Source of the DNA: Achatina immaculata
Lineage: Eukaryota; Mollusca; Gastropoda; Stylommatophora; Achatinidae
NCBI GenBank assembly: GCA_009760885.1
Contig: CM019709.1
Location: 33,140,123 to 33,204,122, forward strand
Direction of reading: 5' to 3'
Length of the DNA stretch: 64,000 nt
The notes below the pieces were generated by a model. It saw only the letters and a program-made list of their open reading frames with translations, was not told the DNA's origin and did not search any database. Both the position numbers and the translations under genes were made by a program. This document shows positions 31,686 to 44,011 of this stretch, piece after piece; positions within the stretch are counted from its first letter, which is position 1, and each line of letters opens with the position of its first letter.

Positions 31686-32110
31686 TGGTTAAGGCTTTTC
31701 CTCATGGCCCTTCACTGCTACCCATCAGGTGATATTTCATAGTTTCTTCATTATCTGTTAAAGTATGTGAGGTGTGTAGAGATGCAGGATGTGTTGTTCA
31801 GCTTTTATTTATATGTTTGTTCTTTTTGTATACTGCAGTATTTTCTTTTGTTGATATTCTCCTTGTCTGCTCATCTTTCTGCTTGCTTACTTTACTTTAT
31901 CCTTCCTCTTGTACTGTGAAGTGTCGAGGGCATATGCCAAATGGGAGGCCTTGGTGATGGTCATGTAATTAGTGAGTGTTTCTGTGATGCTAATCTAACC
32001 ATCCCTTCTGGGTCTTGCTCTTGATCTGTGTCCTGAGGGATCTTGCAGCTGGCTGTGAGTGTGTCATTAAGTGGCTGAACCATTTGGTATAATATTCAAA
32101 TACACATAAA
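31686..32110. other. intergenic, unassigned
   Basis: No feature recognised. Confidence 0.4.
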
Positions 32111-32119
32111 AACTATACA

Positions 32120-32920
32120 CTGCTGGCGAGATTCTTCAGCTGCCGCACATGGAGTGGAACTCCCCCTGGCCAATGAAGAAAATGCGATTAGGGTTGCCGT
32201 GCGGCGCCGCTGTGAAAAGGTGATGGAAAGGATCAAGTGAAGTTTAATCGGTATGTCCAGTAGTCTCGCTGTGAGAGCTACTCTTACCATGGCGCTTCTG
32301 CTAGAAGAGGCCGGCCATGTCCGATATAAACCCATAATGGTGAAATAGCCTAAACCGGCTTAACCCAGGGGTGAATCTTGATGACTACTCATGTCATGGT
32401 ACCTCCGCTCTAGAGGTCGGACACATCCTAAACATGCCCATACTGGGATAATAACCGGCTCAACCCAGGGGTGAAACTTACTATTGGTGAAGATTTGTCC
32501 TCCTGGACAAAAGCTCCGTTCTGGTCACAACTAGGAAGGGTAGCGGCCACGGCCACAAAATGCTGAAGCCGGCGACACTGGACCAGTGCAGTCTAGATAT
32601 GCATATCCTAATCACGCTGAGGTTTTCCGAGAGAAAGTCCAACTCTAGGCTGGATGGACAACCATCTCTCACCCGGCGGGAATATACTGATATCCAAAAC
32701 ACGTCGAGGTTTCCCAGTGAGAAAGTCTCCAACTCTAGATTAAACTGGTGCAACAAAAACCACAGTGTTACGTAGTCCCGCGTCTGCAACCCACTGAGAA
32801 TACAGGCCAATGCTCTGAACCTCTTGTGGTTCTCTCAGGGACCTCATGTGGTCCTTTTGGGGACCACAGGAGGACCTATCAAGGACCACAGGAGTAAATT
32901 CAGTAGGATCGCAGAGTGGT
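32120..32920. other. GC-richer block with internal direct repeats
   Basis: Base composition is visibly higher in G+C than its surroundings. AACCCAGGGGTGAA occurs twice (about 32362 and 32463). A longer imperfect pair runs GAGGTTTTCCGAGAGAAAGT / GAGGTTTCCCAGTGAGAAAG (32620, 32705). GGACC/GGACCACAGGAG repeats occur near 32850. No convincing frame. It could be 5' or internal sequence of an element not otherwise seen here. Confidence 0.5.
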
Positions 32921-32999
32921 CTTGGTGGTAGAAGCGAATGATGAAGAAGAAGACATAAAAACTATGTAAAGTAATTTGCAAAATGAAAATTTCTTCTGT

Positions 33000-33320
33000 C
33001 TCTGGAACTGTGAGTCTGATGATTTTTGCAGCCAATGCGCTGAAGATGCTAACGCACAGCATCATGTCAGACTCAGAGCAGATCATGGCAGCTATTTTTT
33101 CAGTCCCAGAGTGGAGCTGAAAAGCTGTGGGTGTGCTGTACTTCTTTAGCAGGCTCCACCACCTTGGGGACTATGGCTATCCCTGCCCCATTAGCCAGGC
33201 TAAGCCTGTACTGGGTGGGATGGGGGTCTTGGTCAGACCATGGTTTGGCAGTCCTGATGCTGGCATGTCAGCTGTGGGTCACCAATTTCCAAATCAAGAC
33301 AGTATCTTTGCCCCCCCCCC
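33000..33320 (+). repeat. dispersed repeat family A copy
   Basis: GCAGCCAATGCGCTGAAGAT, TTAGCAGGCTCCACCACCTT and TTAGCCAGGCTAAGCCTGT, ending in poly-C. Matches 13220-13570. Confidence 0.75.
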
Positions 33321-33594
33321 CCCAAAAAAAAATAACAGTGGTATGAACAAACTTTATTTATTAACATGACATCACTTTCGCTAGATAATAATGCTAACAA
33401 AAGAAAGAAAAATGATTCCTGCCAGCAGACAACAAATGTAAAATAGTTCAGGCATTCTCTGACACTCCATGATGCTGAGATGCTGCAAAGTTCATTAACT
33501 CTTTATTTGCCATTTGTTTTAAATATGCACATGACATACCATGCTAGATAGTATCAATGATTATACCTCACAGTTTTGTACCAGTATATTTGCT

Positions 33595-33750
33595 GGTGAA
33601 ACTCTAAAGAGGACATTGTTAAGAGAGGCCAAATTAACAGGCATAAAATCCTTTGATGTGTTGAAAGAGTCACTGAAGACAGGAAAATTGGCGAACTACT
33701 TTGCGAGCCCTATGTGACGTTTAACGGCACGGGAAGGATATAAGATAAGA
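33595..33750 (+). mobile_element. LINE 3' tail fragment
   Basis: GAGAGGCCAAATTAACAGGC and TTAACGGCACGGGAAGGATA, near-identical to 18228-18395. Confidence 0.8.
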
Positions 33751-34459
33751 TATTTTCTGGGATTGTTTCCTCTGTCATTCAGACTTAGGAAGGTTAATTT
33801 CTTTGTTGGTTTTTTTTTTTTTTCACAGACAAGTTAACAGGGTGATTTCCTCCAGTTTTTTAAGCATGTAGAAGCTTCTAGATTCACATCTTTCACGTGC
33901 CGTGAGTGTTCATCATATGTTTCACCATTAAACTAGTGTTGAATCATTTAAGATGTGTCGATCCTACTACATCTAGTACTGCTATGGCTCATCAAAACCG
34001 GGTGTTTCCTGTCAGAGAGTATCTCACAGCTGATGTTGCCATCTGTCCAAGTATAATCTTCAGGTTAGAGATTGGACACTGTAGATTAAATGCTCACCTC
34101 CACAAGATAAAAGCTGTACCATCAGCCTAATGTATGTACCAAAATGGCCCCCAGACTGCTGAACACAGACTACAGATCTGCACTCTGTACAGAAACCTCT
34201 GAGCCCCAAGTATAGCTCAAAGAGAGAAGCATGGAGGAGAAACCCTACGAAGACTTCCTGCTGACAGTAAGATTCATGGAGGTGTCCTGGCTCCCAATTT
34301 AGAAAGCTGAGCATACAAAACTGAATGAAGAAGAAGAATTTGCCTGATTGCAAGATTCTTGTGTGGCTTTATCAGAGATGTTTGTCTGAGATCTACTTTC
34401 TGTCTCACCATGGCACATTACAATGTGCAAAGAGAAGAATTAAAATCTTGGGCAATGTT
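33751..34459. other. intergenic, unassigned
   Basis: Short ORFs only, none with recognisable motifs. Confidence 0.4.
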
Positions 34460-34860
34460 TTCAATCAGTTCAGATGCTTTTGCTTTCTCATGCCACCTGA
34501 TCAGTCCACTGAGATAATTTTCTCTTGGTCTTCCCCTCTTCTTTTTCCAACTGAATTTTTCATTCATTGTCAAGTTCTAAAACTTCTGTCTTCTCATGGC
34601 ATGTCCAGGAAATTTTAACTATTTTTTTCTTATCTTCTTACATCTTGCATCCTTCCTGTGCTGTTAAACGTCACATAGGGCTCACTTGGTAGTTTTTCTT
34701 GTATTGTTAAATTACTTTTTTATTGTTCTGAAACTTCTTTGAAGACCTCTTCATTTGTTTTTCTGACTATCCAGGGCATTTATTGCATCTTTCTATTGCT
34801 TCCAGTTTCTTTATCATTTTTTCTTAAATGTTTCAAACTCATAGTCATAACACACTACAG
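34460..34860 (-). mobile_element. decayed LINE tail
   Basis: The minus strand has the MRRQKF/GKIEGKR-like tail region. It contains a single copy of the segment that is tandem at 20600-21180. A CGTCACATAGGGCTC fragment lies near 34670. Confidence 0.6.
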
Positions 34861-35044
34861 TCATTTAAAAGTTATTTTAAAAAATCAGTAATATAATAAG
34901 TCATGGTATTATTCTTATCAGGAGTTCATAATTTTAAACTACCACAAATACCAAAAATTAGTAATTTGCCAGTAAAAAAAATTGCAGCATTTATCTTTTA
35001 TTAAAAAAAAAATTGTTATGCATTTTGTTTGGTAGGTTAATGTA

Positions 35045-35292
35045 AAGGTGACCCTGTCATGCCTTAGAGGCACATGGGGATATGGTGTTAGTGCCCATAT
35101 TTTCCTTGACCTGTCAGCACACTAGAGGGTGATGTGGTCAGTATCATGCCTGGCCGCCTTTCCTTCCCCAACTCCAGAAGAATTCGGGTATCAATTTCTA
35201 GAGCTGTGTGATTGGGACACCTCCAGCAGGATTTGAATCCTCAACCTTTGTGATAGAGACCAGTGCACTATCCATTTCATCACTCAGATGCC
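35045..35292 (-). mobile_element. tRNA-derived SINE
   Basis: Same family as 44989-45247: CATGCCTTAGAGGCACA, GCACACTAGAGGGTGATGTG, and the head with GATTTGAATCC. No clear target-site duplication. Confidence 0.85.
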
Positions 35293-36120
35293 CAGTAAAT
35301 TAAGAGTTAAAGAAAAATTTATCATAGTTATAAAACAAACGACAAATCCCCTCCCTCTCAAAAAAAAAACAAAAAAACAAGAAGTATACAAGTATACAAC
35401 TGCTCTTCTAGTAAGATCATTTCAACATCACTGTTTGAATAAAATATTTTCAGCTGCCCTTGTAACACTACAATCTCACAATTGAGAAGAGCTCAGTTAT
35501 CTTTCAGAGTACAACAATTAATTTTTTTTTTTTTTAAATCAGCAGTCAGTTTACATTGTGTACCTCCCATGTCCCAGGTGGTGTGGGCAGTCATGCACTT
35601 ACACAGAGTTGGTCCTTGACATTTCTGAGTAACTCTGTTGCTGATTTCTCTCCATGCAACAATGTAAGGGCCTCTAACATCTGTTCCCTCAGTCATCCTC
35701 TGCCTCTCCTGTCATTTGATTTTGCCCATTGTTATGATGTTTTTCCAGTTCCTCTCTTCTCATCACATGCCCCAAGAATGATGACTACCTTTTTTTTTTT
35801 CATTACCCTCTCTCGAACAACATAAATATAAAATAAGCTTGGTATAAAGAACAAACAAACTTTCCAATATTTAATTCCTACTAACTTTTTAACATTGAAT
35901 TCCTCTTAACTCTTTAACATTGAATTCCTCTTAGCTCTTTAACAATGAATTCCTCTTAGCTCTCTAACATTGAATTCGTCTTAACTAAGTTGGAGATTAA
36001 AAAATAAAATTTTCAGTACACTTGTATTTAACTCCTGCCTAACCCAATGTATGCAGATTCCTGCAAAAAAGCAGAATAAGCTCTCTTGCCTCCCAAAATC
36101 TTGCTAAATTGAAATCTGTG
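35293..36120. other. intergenic, unassigned
   Basis: Weak tandem AACATTGAATTCCTCTTA repeats at 35870-35985. No gene is recognised. Confidence 0.5.
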
Positions 36121-36124
36121 CTTT

Positions 36125-36790
36125 ATTAGTCATCAGTAATGCAATACAAGCAAGGACTAAATAATCTAAGAATATTAGCAATGATTAAATAATCAGACTG
36201 GTTAAGAATACAATACAAACAAGGATTAAATGATCAGCGGTCAAGACTATAATAAGAGCAAAGGAAAAATCCTCATTTCCATGCCATCAAGGTGGGGATA
36301 TGGTGTTGGGCCCGTTATTTCCAAGACCTTCGGCACATGAAAGTGTGATGTGGTCATTATCACGCCTGGCCACATTTACCTTCCCAGGTTTTTCTGGTAC
36401 CCATTTTTAGAGGCTGGGTGGACCCCAGGGCCTTTTTTGGTGTGTACCAGAAAAAATCCCGCTGCTAGGACTCAAACCTAGTACCAGTGCAATTAATAAA
36501 CTGAATGCCTAACCACTCAGCTAACCAGACCGCCATAATAATAAGAGCAAGGATTAAATAATCATAGTGGTCAAGAATATAATATGAACAAAGATTAGAT
36601 AATCTAAGCAATCAAGAATATAATATGAGCCAGGATTAAATAATCAGAGTAGTCAAGAATATAATATGTGCAAAGATTAAATAATCAAAGTGGTCAAGAA
36701 TGTTAGCAAAAATTAAATAATCAGTATGATCAAGAACATATTACAAACATGGATAAATAAATCAGAATGTGTAAGAATATATAATAGTGA
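36125..36790 (+). repeat. ~40-bp minisatellite split by a SINE
   Basis: Degenerate units of GATTAAATAATCAGAGTGGT and CAAGAATATAATATGAGCAA lie either side of the SINE at 36262-36539. Confidence 0.88.
36262..36539 (-). mobile_element. tRNA-derived SINE inserted in a minisatellite
   Basis: The minus-strand head has GGTTAGCTGAGTGGTTAGGC and GGTTTGAGTCC. AATAAGAGCAA at 36251-36261 and 36540-36550 is the target-site duplication. Confidence 0.92.
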
Positions 36791-37280
36791 GGAAAGGTTA
36801 GCAACCCACTGACATAAACTGAAATAAAGCAAGTAAGCCTAGAAGAGAATACATAATCAAAATGAGCCGAAAAAGAATAACATGTAAACATATATATCGA
36901 CAGTCAAATGAGGGGAAAGGTTGAAATGACAGCATGCATATTTAAAGTTAGTCAATTACAGAACAATCAAAGTGACAGCACAGATAACTCAGATTAGCTG
37001 AATGACAGCGTAGATAACTGAAGTTAGACAAATATAGAATAAACAAAGTGACAGTATTGATAATTGAGGTTAGACAAACATAGATTAAAAAAAAAAACAG
37101 TATGTAATGATCACAATAAGTGGTATGAAAGAATCAAAATGACAGAAAAAATAATTAAAGAGAGCCAAATAGATGACTAATCTGTTAGATAACCTCTACA
37201 CACAAATATTACATAGTTAAAATGAGTCAAATGCCCATTGCAAACTACTGTGTCATCTATTACCAAAAAAAAAAAAAAAA
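36791..37280. other. AT-rich intergenic DNA
   Basis: Loose repetition of GTGACAGCATAGATAACTGA type at 36960-37080. No gene. Confidence 0.45.
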
Positions 37281-37281
37281 G

Positions 37282-37757
37282 CTAAAATCACACTCTTTTG
37301 CACGTGGTTTCTTTGGTAGTGATATAAATGTGGATTTAAGCAGGTCACTGGGCATATAACCACTGTTGTAAATGTCATACAGTAACTTGGTTATTATTTT
37401 TATTCCCATCTCCTCTAGCGCCTCTATTTCTTCTACTCTTATGTTATCAGGCCCAGTCACTTTTCCTTTCTTCATGTGTTTGATGGCATCTATAATTTCA
37501 TCTTCAACTATTGGTGGTCCATCACAGTTTTCAGTATCTGGTGTTATTTCTGGTCTTCATCCACCACATAGCTCATCGATGTACTCTGTCCACCTGTCCA
37601 CAATGTCTTTTTTTCCCATTAACATTTTACTGTCTTTTGATTTCAGGCATCCTGTGGTATATTTTGTCTTCCTGCCTGTGAGTTCACTAATTTGTATGTG
37701 CATGTTTTTACTGACTTTATTATGGGAGTCCTTTATTTGTCTGCATTGTTCATGGTG
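37282..37757 (-). mobile_element. RTE (BovB-like) LINE internal fragment
   Basis: The minus strand encodes [22 protein letters not shown] and MKKGKVTGPDN. It matches the linker/RT start of the copy at 45592-48066 and is truncated at both ends. Confidence 0.9.
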
Positions 37758-37819
37758 CAGAGGTGTAGAAATGTGAAGGAACTAACACTTCACATTCCTA
37801 TGGCATGCACATACCTTAG

Positions 37820-38565
37820 GATTCATTCATTTTTCATTCATTTGCATGTTCCTTGTGGAACTTTGGCTCCCAAACAGCACTCCTGTAGGTCTCTTGGTTG
37901 TGAGCAAGATGGCCTGCTGCTGCTGCATCCATTTGCAGATCATCAACAATGTCTTGCAGCCATCTTTGTTTTGGTCTTCCTCTTTTTCTTTTTCCCATTA
38001 TGTATCCTTCCAATACGGTCTTCTCTAAATTATCATGACGTTTAATGTGTCCAAAATATTTAAGTTTTCTCTCTTTAATCCTCTTTACTAGCCAGCCTTA
38101 CCTCAGGATATAGAGTGTAATTACTGTGTCTAAAACAGTTCAATATTAAGCTCTTGTAGTATAGATATATTTGTTCTTTTTTGTGCCCACGATATGTGGA
38201 GAACTCTTCTGTAGCATTTACATTCAAAGGCATTTATGTGTTTCTCAGCTGTTTTGTTAAGTGTCCAGGTCTCACAGGCATATGTTGCGATGGGAAAGAT
38301 GCATGCCCTTAAAAATCTTATTTTTGTGGTTCTGTCTCCTCCTCTCCACAGATTCTTTATTTGTTTTACTTTCTGAAGAGCAATAGATGTCCTCCTTTTA
38401 ATTTCCCTCATTGTATCTCCATTATTAGTTAGTAGTGATCCAAGATATTCAAAACTCTCCACTTCTTCCAGTTTTTCCTCATTGATACATATTTCAGTTG
38501 CCTTGTTTGTTTTGTCAGTTGTCATCACTTTAGTTTTCTTTGCATTATCAGTGATCATCAAGGGT
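37820..38565 (-). mobile_element. LINE RT C-terminal fragment
   Basis: A 143-codon minus-strand frame with FEYLGSLLTNNGDTMREIKR, ACETWTLNK and CYRRVLHISW, then a decayed [12 protein letters not shown] tail ending in (ATGA)n-type sequence. Same lineage as 29800-30047, with more of the RT thumb. Confidence 0.9.
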
Positions 38566-38616
38566 TAAGTAACTGAACTATTTTGGACAGTCATAGGCAA
38601 GTGTCTCTGATTGTCA

Positions 38617-38765
38617 AATATTTGAAGAGAAATGATACTGGACAGTCTGATGGGATGGTGTGAGAGGAGATCACCAACTGAGCTGATGGCCTGCATGAAG
38701 GATCGTGTACTCTGGAGAAGCATAATAGCCAACGCCAGTCAGCACGGCACCTCATGATGATGAAG
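38617..38765 (+). mobile_element. RTE LINE 3' end
   Basis: Matches the tail of the copy at 7514-9298 (GGACAGTCTGATGGGATGGT, AGCATAATAGCCAACGCCAG) and ends in (ATG)n. Confidence 0.88.
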
Positions 38766-38799
38766 ATGACCTGAAGTCTCTCTGATGATCATGGTTAAA

Positions 38800-38970
38800 T
38801 AACTGAAGTCTCATGGACAATCATGGTTCAAAAAATACTGCACTTCTTCTGACAATCATGATTCAAAAAATATTGCACTTCCTCTGACAATCATGGTTAA
38901 AAAATACTGCACTTCTTCTGACAATCATGGTTAAAAAAATACTTCGGCTTCCTCTGATAATCATGGTTAG
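38800..38970 (+). repeat. ~33-bp tandem repeat
   Basis: About five units of GACAATCATGGTTAAAAAAT plus ACTGCACTTCTTCT. Confidence 0.88.
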
Positions 38971-39589
38971 TTACAGCAGTCCCTCCATATCCACAGTGCT
39001 TTGAAAATATTAAATTTTGAAAAAATCTGACAAACTGTAAATTCATTAATTTGAATTGATAAATTTCATACATGCCCACCTTTCTGTCCTTCCTGGTCTC
39101 TCTCACATGGTTATGCTATATCATCCACTATGTAAAAGTGAAAAATATATTCGCCCTCCTGGTATCACTATAACTACTGCTGTAGGTGTTTTGTATAATT
39201 TATTTGGCCTAATCTGGATCCACAATACAGAAGTAGTAAAGCTGGAAATTCTGCAAAGCCAAAGAGAAGCCGTGAAGTCCTTCCTTTAAATGAGAACATT
39301 AAAATTTGTAATTTAATATTGAAAGAAAAAAAATGCATGCTGAAGTTGCCAGAATGTACAACAAGAATGAATCTTCTGTCTGTGAAGTGGTGAAAAAGGA
39401 AAAGAAGTTCATGCTAGTGTTGCTTGTGCTCCTAAAACTGCTAAATTTACATCCATATTGCATGATAAGGATTAAGTGAAGACTGAGAAAGCATTAGATC
39501 TGTAACTGGAAGACATAAGAGTGCTCTAGATGACAGTAATGTTTTTTTTTAACTGCACAGCAGGTATGTATACATGTTAAAAAACATAT
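38971..39589. other. intergenic, unassigned
   Basis: No gene or repeat recognised. Confidence 0.4.
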
Positions 39590-39880
39590 CATTCATTCAT
39601 TCATTTGCATGTCCTTTGCAGAACTTTGCCTCCCTAACAGCACTCCTGTAGGCCTCTCAGTTGTGAGCAAGATGGCCTGCTGCTGATGCATCCATTTGCA
39701 GATCATCAACAATGTCTTGCAGCCATCTTCTCCTTGGTCTTCCTCTCTTTCTTTTTCCCATTATGTACCCTTCCAATACGGTCTTCTCTAGATTATCGTG
39801 ACATTTAATGTGTCCAAAATATTTAAGTTTTCTTTGTTTAATCCTCTTTACTAGCCAGCCTTGTTCAATATTAAGTTCTA
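39590..39880 (-). mobile_element. LINE RT tail with (ATGA)n end
   Basis: The minus strand encodes QRKLKYFGHIKCHDNLEKTV and KRKRGRPRRRWLQDIVDDLQ. It is near-identical to 29800-30047. Confidence 0.9.
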
Positions 39881-40054
39881 AAAAAAAAACATGTATAGGG
39901 TTCAATATTATCTGCAGTGTCAAGCATCCAGAGTTAGGCTTGGAACCAAATGGCTGTGAAAACAGAGGGATTCACCCATAATTTAACTCTCACTGACAGC
40001 CTTAGTTAAATGACTGAACTCTAAATGACAATCATGGTTACATAATTTCAAACC

Positions 40055-40130
40055 ACCAACCTTTACTATGAGAAAACAGTACACTAACCACTTTGCCATA
40101 AAAGTGCCATAAGTAGCACAAACAAAAGTC
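40055..40130 (-). mobile_element. SINE head fragment
   Basis: AACCTTTACTATGAGAAAAC and ACACTAACCACTTTGCC resemble the inverted SINE head at 45185-45245. Confidence 0.5.
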
Positions 40131-40154
40131 AAATAATTGAACTCTCACTAACAG

Positions 40155-40285
40155 TCATGTTCAAATACTTGGATTTTCCTTGACATTTATGTTCAAATAC
40201 TTGGATTTTCCTTGACATTTATGTTCAAATACTTGGATTTTCCTTGACATTTATGTTCAAATACTTGGATTTTCCCTGAGAAACA
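40155..40285 (+). repeat. 32-bp minisatellite, 4 units
   Basis: GTTCAAATACTTGGATTTTC and CTTGACATTTAT. Confidence 0.93.
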
Positions 40286-40528
40286 CGTCAGATACTTGAA
40301 TTTTTCTCAGATAATCACCGTGAAACACCTGAGTTATGGCAGCATAGTGAAATAAATAAGCTCTCTCAAAGGATCAAAATCTGAAAGTCTCTTCAACAAT
40401 TAGCATTGCATCAAAAACTAAAACTCTTACTGACGATAAAAGAAAAAAAAAATCCAGAGCTGAAAGACATTCATATCTGAGGCTGAGACTGAAGAGGTTG
40501 GGTCAGCTCTGTAGCTAAATGACCTCGA

Positions 40529-40834
40529 CTAAGTATTTTGCTTCTGTTGTTTAGGGTGCATGGCATCATACCATGCCTGCTCTTGTAATATAAGCTCCAT
40601 CTGCTTATTATGCCTCTCCTGTTTCATCTCATTACTTACAGTAACACTACTAGCCACAGAGCCATCGACATTTACTCTGTTTTTTAAGTTGATGTTGACT
40701 GTGTGAATCTCATGGCAGTGTGCATAACTTTTGCCTTTAAACAGTGTACTCTGAAAAGCACTGTACAAGTAGTTCCTGTGAGTGATGTAAATGCGAAATC
40801 CTTTCTCATACATTTTCCTAAGCAGTGCCAAGAA
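40529..40834 (-). CDS. METTL24: METTL24-like terminal exon 7
   Basis: Acceptor TTTTTGTCTCCGCAG; 101 codons plus stop. FLALLRKMYEKGFRIYITHR matches the family's LLR-x-x-x-x-GFR-x-x helix and strand. YAHCHEIHTVNINLK follows, then a Gln/Lys-rich lineage-specific tail. Confidence 0.85.
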   Translation of the reverse strand, partial: FLALLRKMYEKGFRIYITHRNYLYSAFQSTLFKGKSYAHCHEIHTVNINLKNRVNVDGSVASSVTVSNEMKQERHNKQMELILQEQAWYDAMHPKQQKQNT

Positions 40835-43800
40835 CTGCGGAGACAAAAATAAAATATGATGATTTGTGGCTTGAATACAGAAGTTCCACTATCCTAATCT
40901 ATCATTTTCTAATCAAACACAATATGTCACTCTGGGGTCTGGAGAGGGCTTCCTTTGTTATAAGGAAGGGCCCAGAAGACATTACAGGAAGTCTATACTG
41001 GATGAAAAAAGAGTGGCTAATCATTAGGTAAGTGAGAGGTTGGCAAGGCCAGATATCCCAGAGTCACCATGTATTAAAAGATAGACGGCATTCATGCAAA
41101 AAAAAAAATTGCCATATATACAAAGCTCAAATTCAGATCAGCAAATGTAAATAAAAAAAAAAAAGATCCCTAGAAGATGATGTTACCTCTGTATCAGCAT
41201 TCAATAAGACTTTTCAATTTAGACTTTTAACACTACTGTGAAAACTCTGTTACTCATATATCTCAGAGGTATGGAAAGTGACAAAGAGAACACAAACTGT
41301 GAAAACTCTCTGTTACTCATATATCTCAGAGGTATGGAAAGTGACAAAGAGAACACAAACTGTGAAAACTCTGTTACTCATATATCTCAGAGGTATGGAA
41401 AGTGACAAAGAGAACACAAACTGTGAAAACTCTCTGTTACTCATATATCTCAGAGGTATGGAAAGTGACAAAGAGAACACAAACTGTGAAAACTCTCTGT
41501 TACTCATATATCTCAGAGGTATGGAAAGTGACAAATGCAACACAGCAAAAGCTGCAGACATTTGTAAACAACTGCCTGAGAAAGATCCTTAAGATTAAAT
41601 GGCAGGACAAGATCAGAAATGAGGAGATTGTGAGGCAAACATAACAAGAACAAAACAACATACAGATCATACCTAGAAAATGGAAATGGACTGGACACAC
41701 ATTAAGAACGCAGAGAAATAGCAAAGCTAGATAGGCTTTACTAAGAAACCCTCAAAGAAAACAAAAAAAAACAAACAGGGAAGACCAAAGAATACATGGA
41801 GACTGGCCACACTGAAGGTTATAAAAGCAGATAGACTCACAAGCAGTGACTTGGAGAACAAGACCAAAGAATACATGGAGACGGGCCACACTGAAGGTTA
41901 TAAAAGCAGACAGACTCACAAGCAGTGACTTGGAGAACAAGACCAAAGAATACATGGAGACGGGCCACACTGAAGGTTATAAAAGCAGATAGACTCACAA
42001 GCAGTGACTTGGAGAACAAGACCAAAGAATACATGGAGACGGGCCACACTGAAGGTTATAAAAGCAGATAGACTCACAACCAGTGACTTGGAGAACAAGA
42101 CCAAAGATAGAAATGATCAGAAAGCCTTTGTCTGTAGTTTTGTGGAGGGTCATGGGCAATGATTAGCTTTCACTGTTACTGGGGTAATATGTAGATGGCT
42201 GCTTGATTTAAATGAAAGATGTATAGCTGTAATATGTAGATGGCTGCTTGATTTAAATGAAAGATGTATAGCTGCTTGATTTAAACAAAAGATGCATAGC
42301 TGCATTAAAGTGACATGTAAAAGCAAGAATTGCTGAATCAAGACTGATGTAGGTTTTCGGTCCAAAGGTCTTATTCTGGCCCTGCTGTTGTGACCATTTC
42401 TGTTCATGAGGGTTCTTGCCAGTGCTATGGAGTCTGATTACTTCAAAATTGTGGCTTTTTCTAAGTGAACTAGTGATAATCTATGAATAATTTTTTTTTT
42501 CATTTTGTGTATGAAAAACAGGTAAAGGTAGCCCTCTCATGCCAAAGAGGCATCGTGGGGGGTGGGGTTTGCACCTAAGCTGTTAGTTAAGGGTTTGCAC
42601 CTAAGCTGTTAGTTAAGGGTTTGCACCTAAGCTGTTAGTTAACTGTTAGTTCCAATATTCTTGCTAGAACTGTTGCTACACTAGAAGATGTAACACCTGG
42701 ACACTTTTTCTTATCCAGATCCAGAAGCAGCTGATAGCAGTTTAAAAAAAAAAAAGGTAAAGTAACCTGGTTATGCCATAGAAACACCTGGAGGATATGG
42801 TGATGGTGCCCATATTTTCCTTGAACTGCTGGCACACTAGCAAGTGATATGGTCACCTTTATGCCTGGCTGTCTTTCCTTCCCAAGCTTCTGATGAAACC
42901 AGGTACCCATTTTTGGAACTGGGTGACTGGGGTGTCTCCCGTCAGATTCAAAACCACAGGCCTTTACCATGAGAGAATAGTGCACTAACCACTATGCCAC
43001 TCAGATGTCCAGAAGCAGCCCGGTGTCCCTGAATGACTGGATGTCTTTGGCCTGTTTCAAACCACCAACCTTCACCATGAGAACAGTTCATTAACCCTTT
43101 TGGTACTCAGGTGCCCTAATTAGCATAAATAAAGAACAAACTGTTGCAATTTATAGAATACAAGGATTTTCTTATTTGACATAAATGGGAAGGAAGGTTT
43201 TGGTGTATTTACTGAACATAAATACTTTGTTTAGATGGCAAGAAACATATAACTCTTCATTTGGCATTCCAGATTATATGTCGCCTTGGCTGTTCACGCA
43301 TAAAATATGCATGCATGATTTGTACATTATAAAAAGTTATGCCAGCAGCTGTGTGAAGTATGGGGTGGTGGGGACACAAATCTTGTGACAGCAGCTTTGT
43401 GAAGTATAAGGGGACACAACTCTTGTTACAGCAGCTTTGTGGGGATGGGGGGGGGCATAACTTTTGTGCCAGCAGCTTTGTGAAGTATAGGGGGACACAA
43501 CTCTTGTGCCAGCAGCTTTGTGAAGTATCGGGGGACACAACTCTTGTGCCAGCAGCTTTGTGAAGTATCAGGGGACACAACTCTTGTGCCAGCATCTTTG
43601 TGAAGTATCGGGGGACACAACTCTTGTGCCAGCAGCTTTGTGAAGGATGGGAGGGACACAACTCTTGTGGCAGCAACAGCAAAAATATTTTACCTTCATA
43701 TATTCATCTTTTGGTGGGTCATAATTACCCCAACCAACGTGAGTCTCAAAAACGAGTTGTTGGACATCAGACAAACTGCCATCATCAAGTGCTGTCATCA

Positions 43801-43959
43801 GTGAATCCAACTCATGACCTTCCACATCCATCTTCACAATGTCAAGTCGTCTCTAAACAGAAGTGTTTATTTTAAAAAAAAGACAACTATTTCATTAACA
43901 TTATATTCTAGATGAGTGGTTCTCAAACTTTTTTTTAGCTACTGCTCCCTTGTTTCCCA

Positions 43960-44011
<52 letters not shown>

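Noticed and set aside
43257..43682. 141-codon Cys/His/Pro-rich ORF
   Set aside because: Antisense reading of the 40-bp minisatellite.
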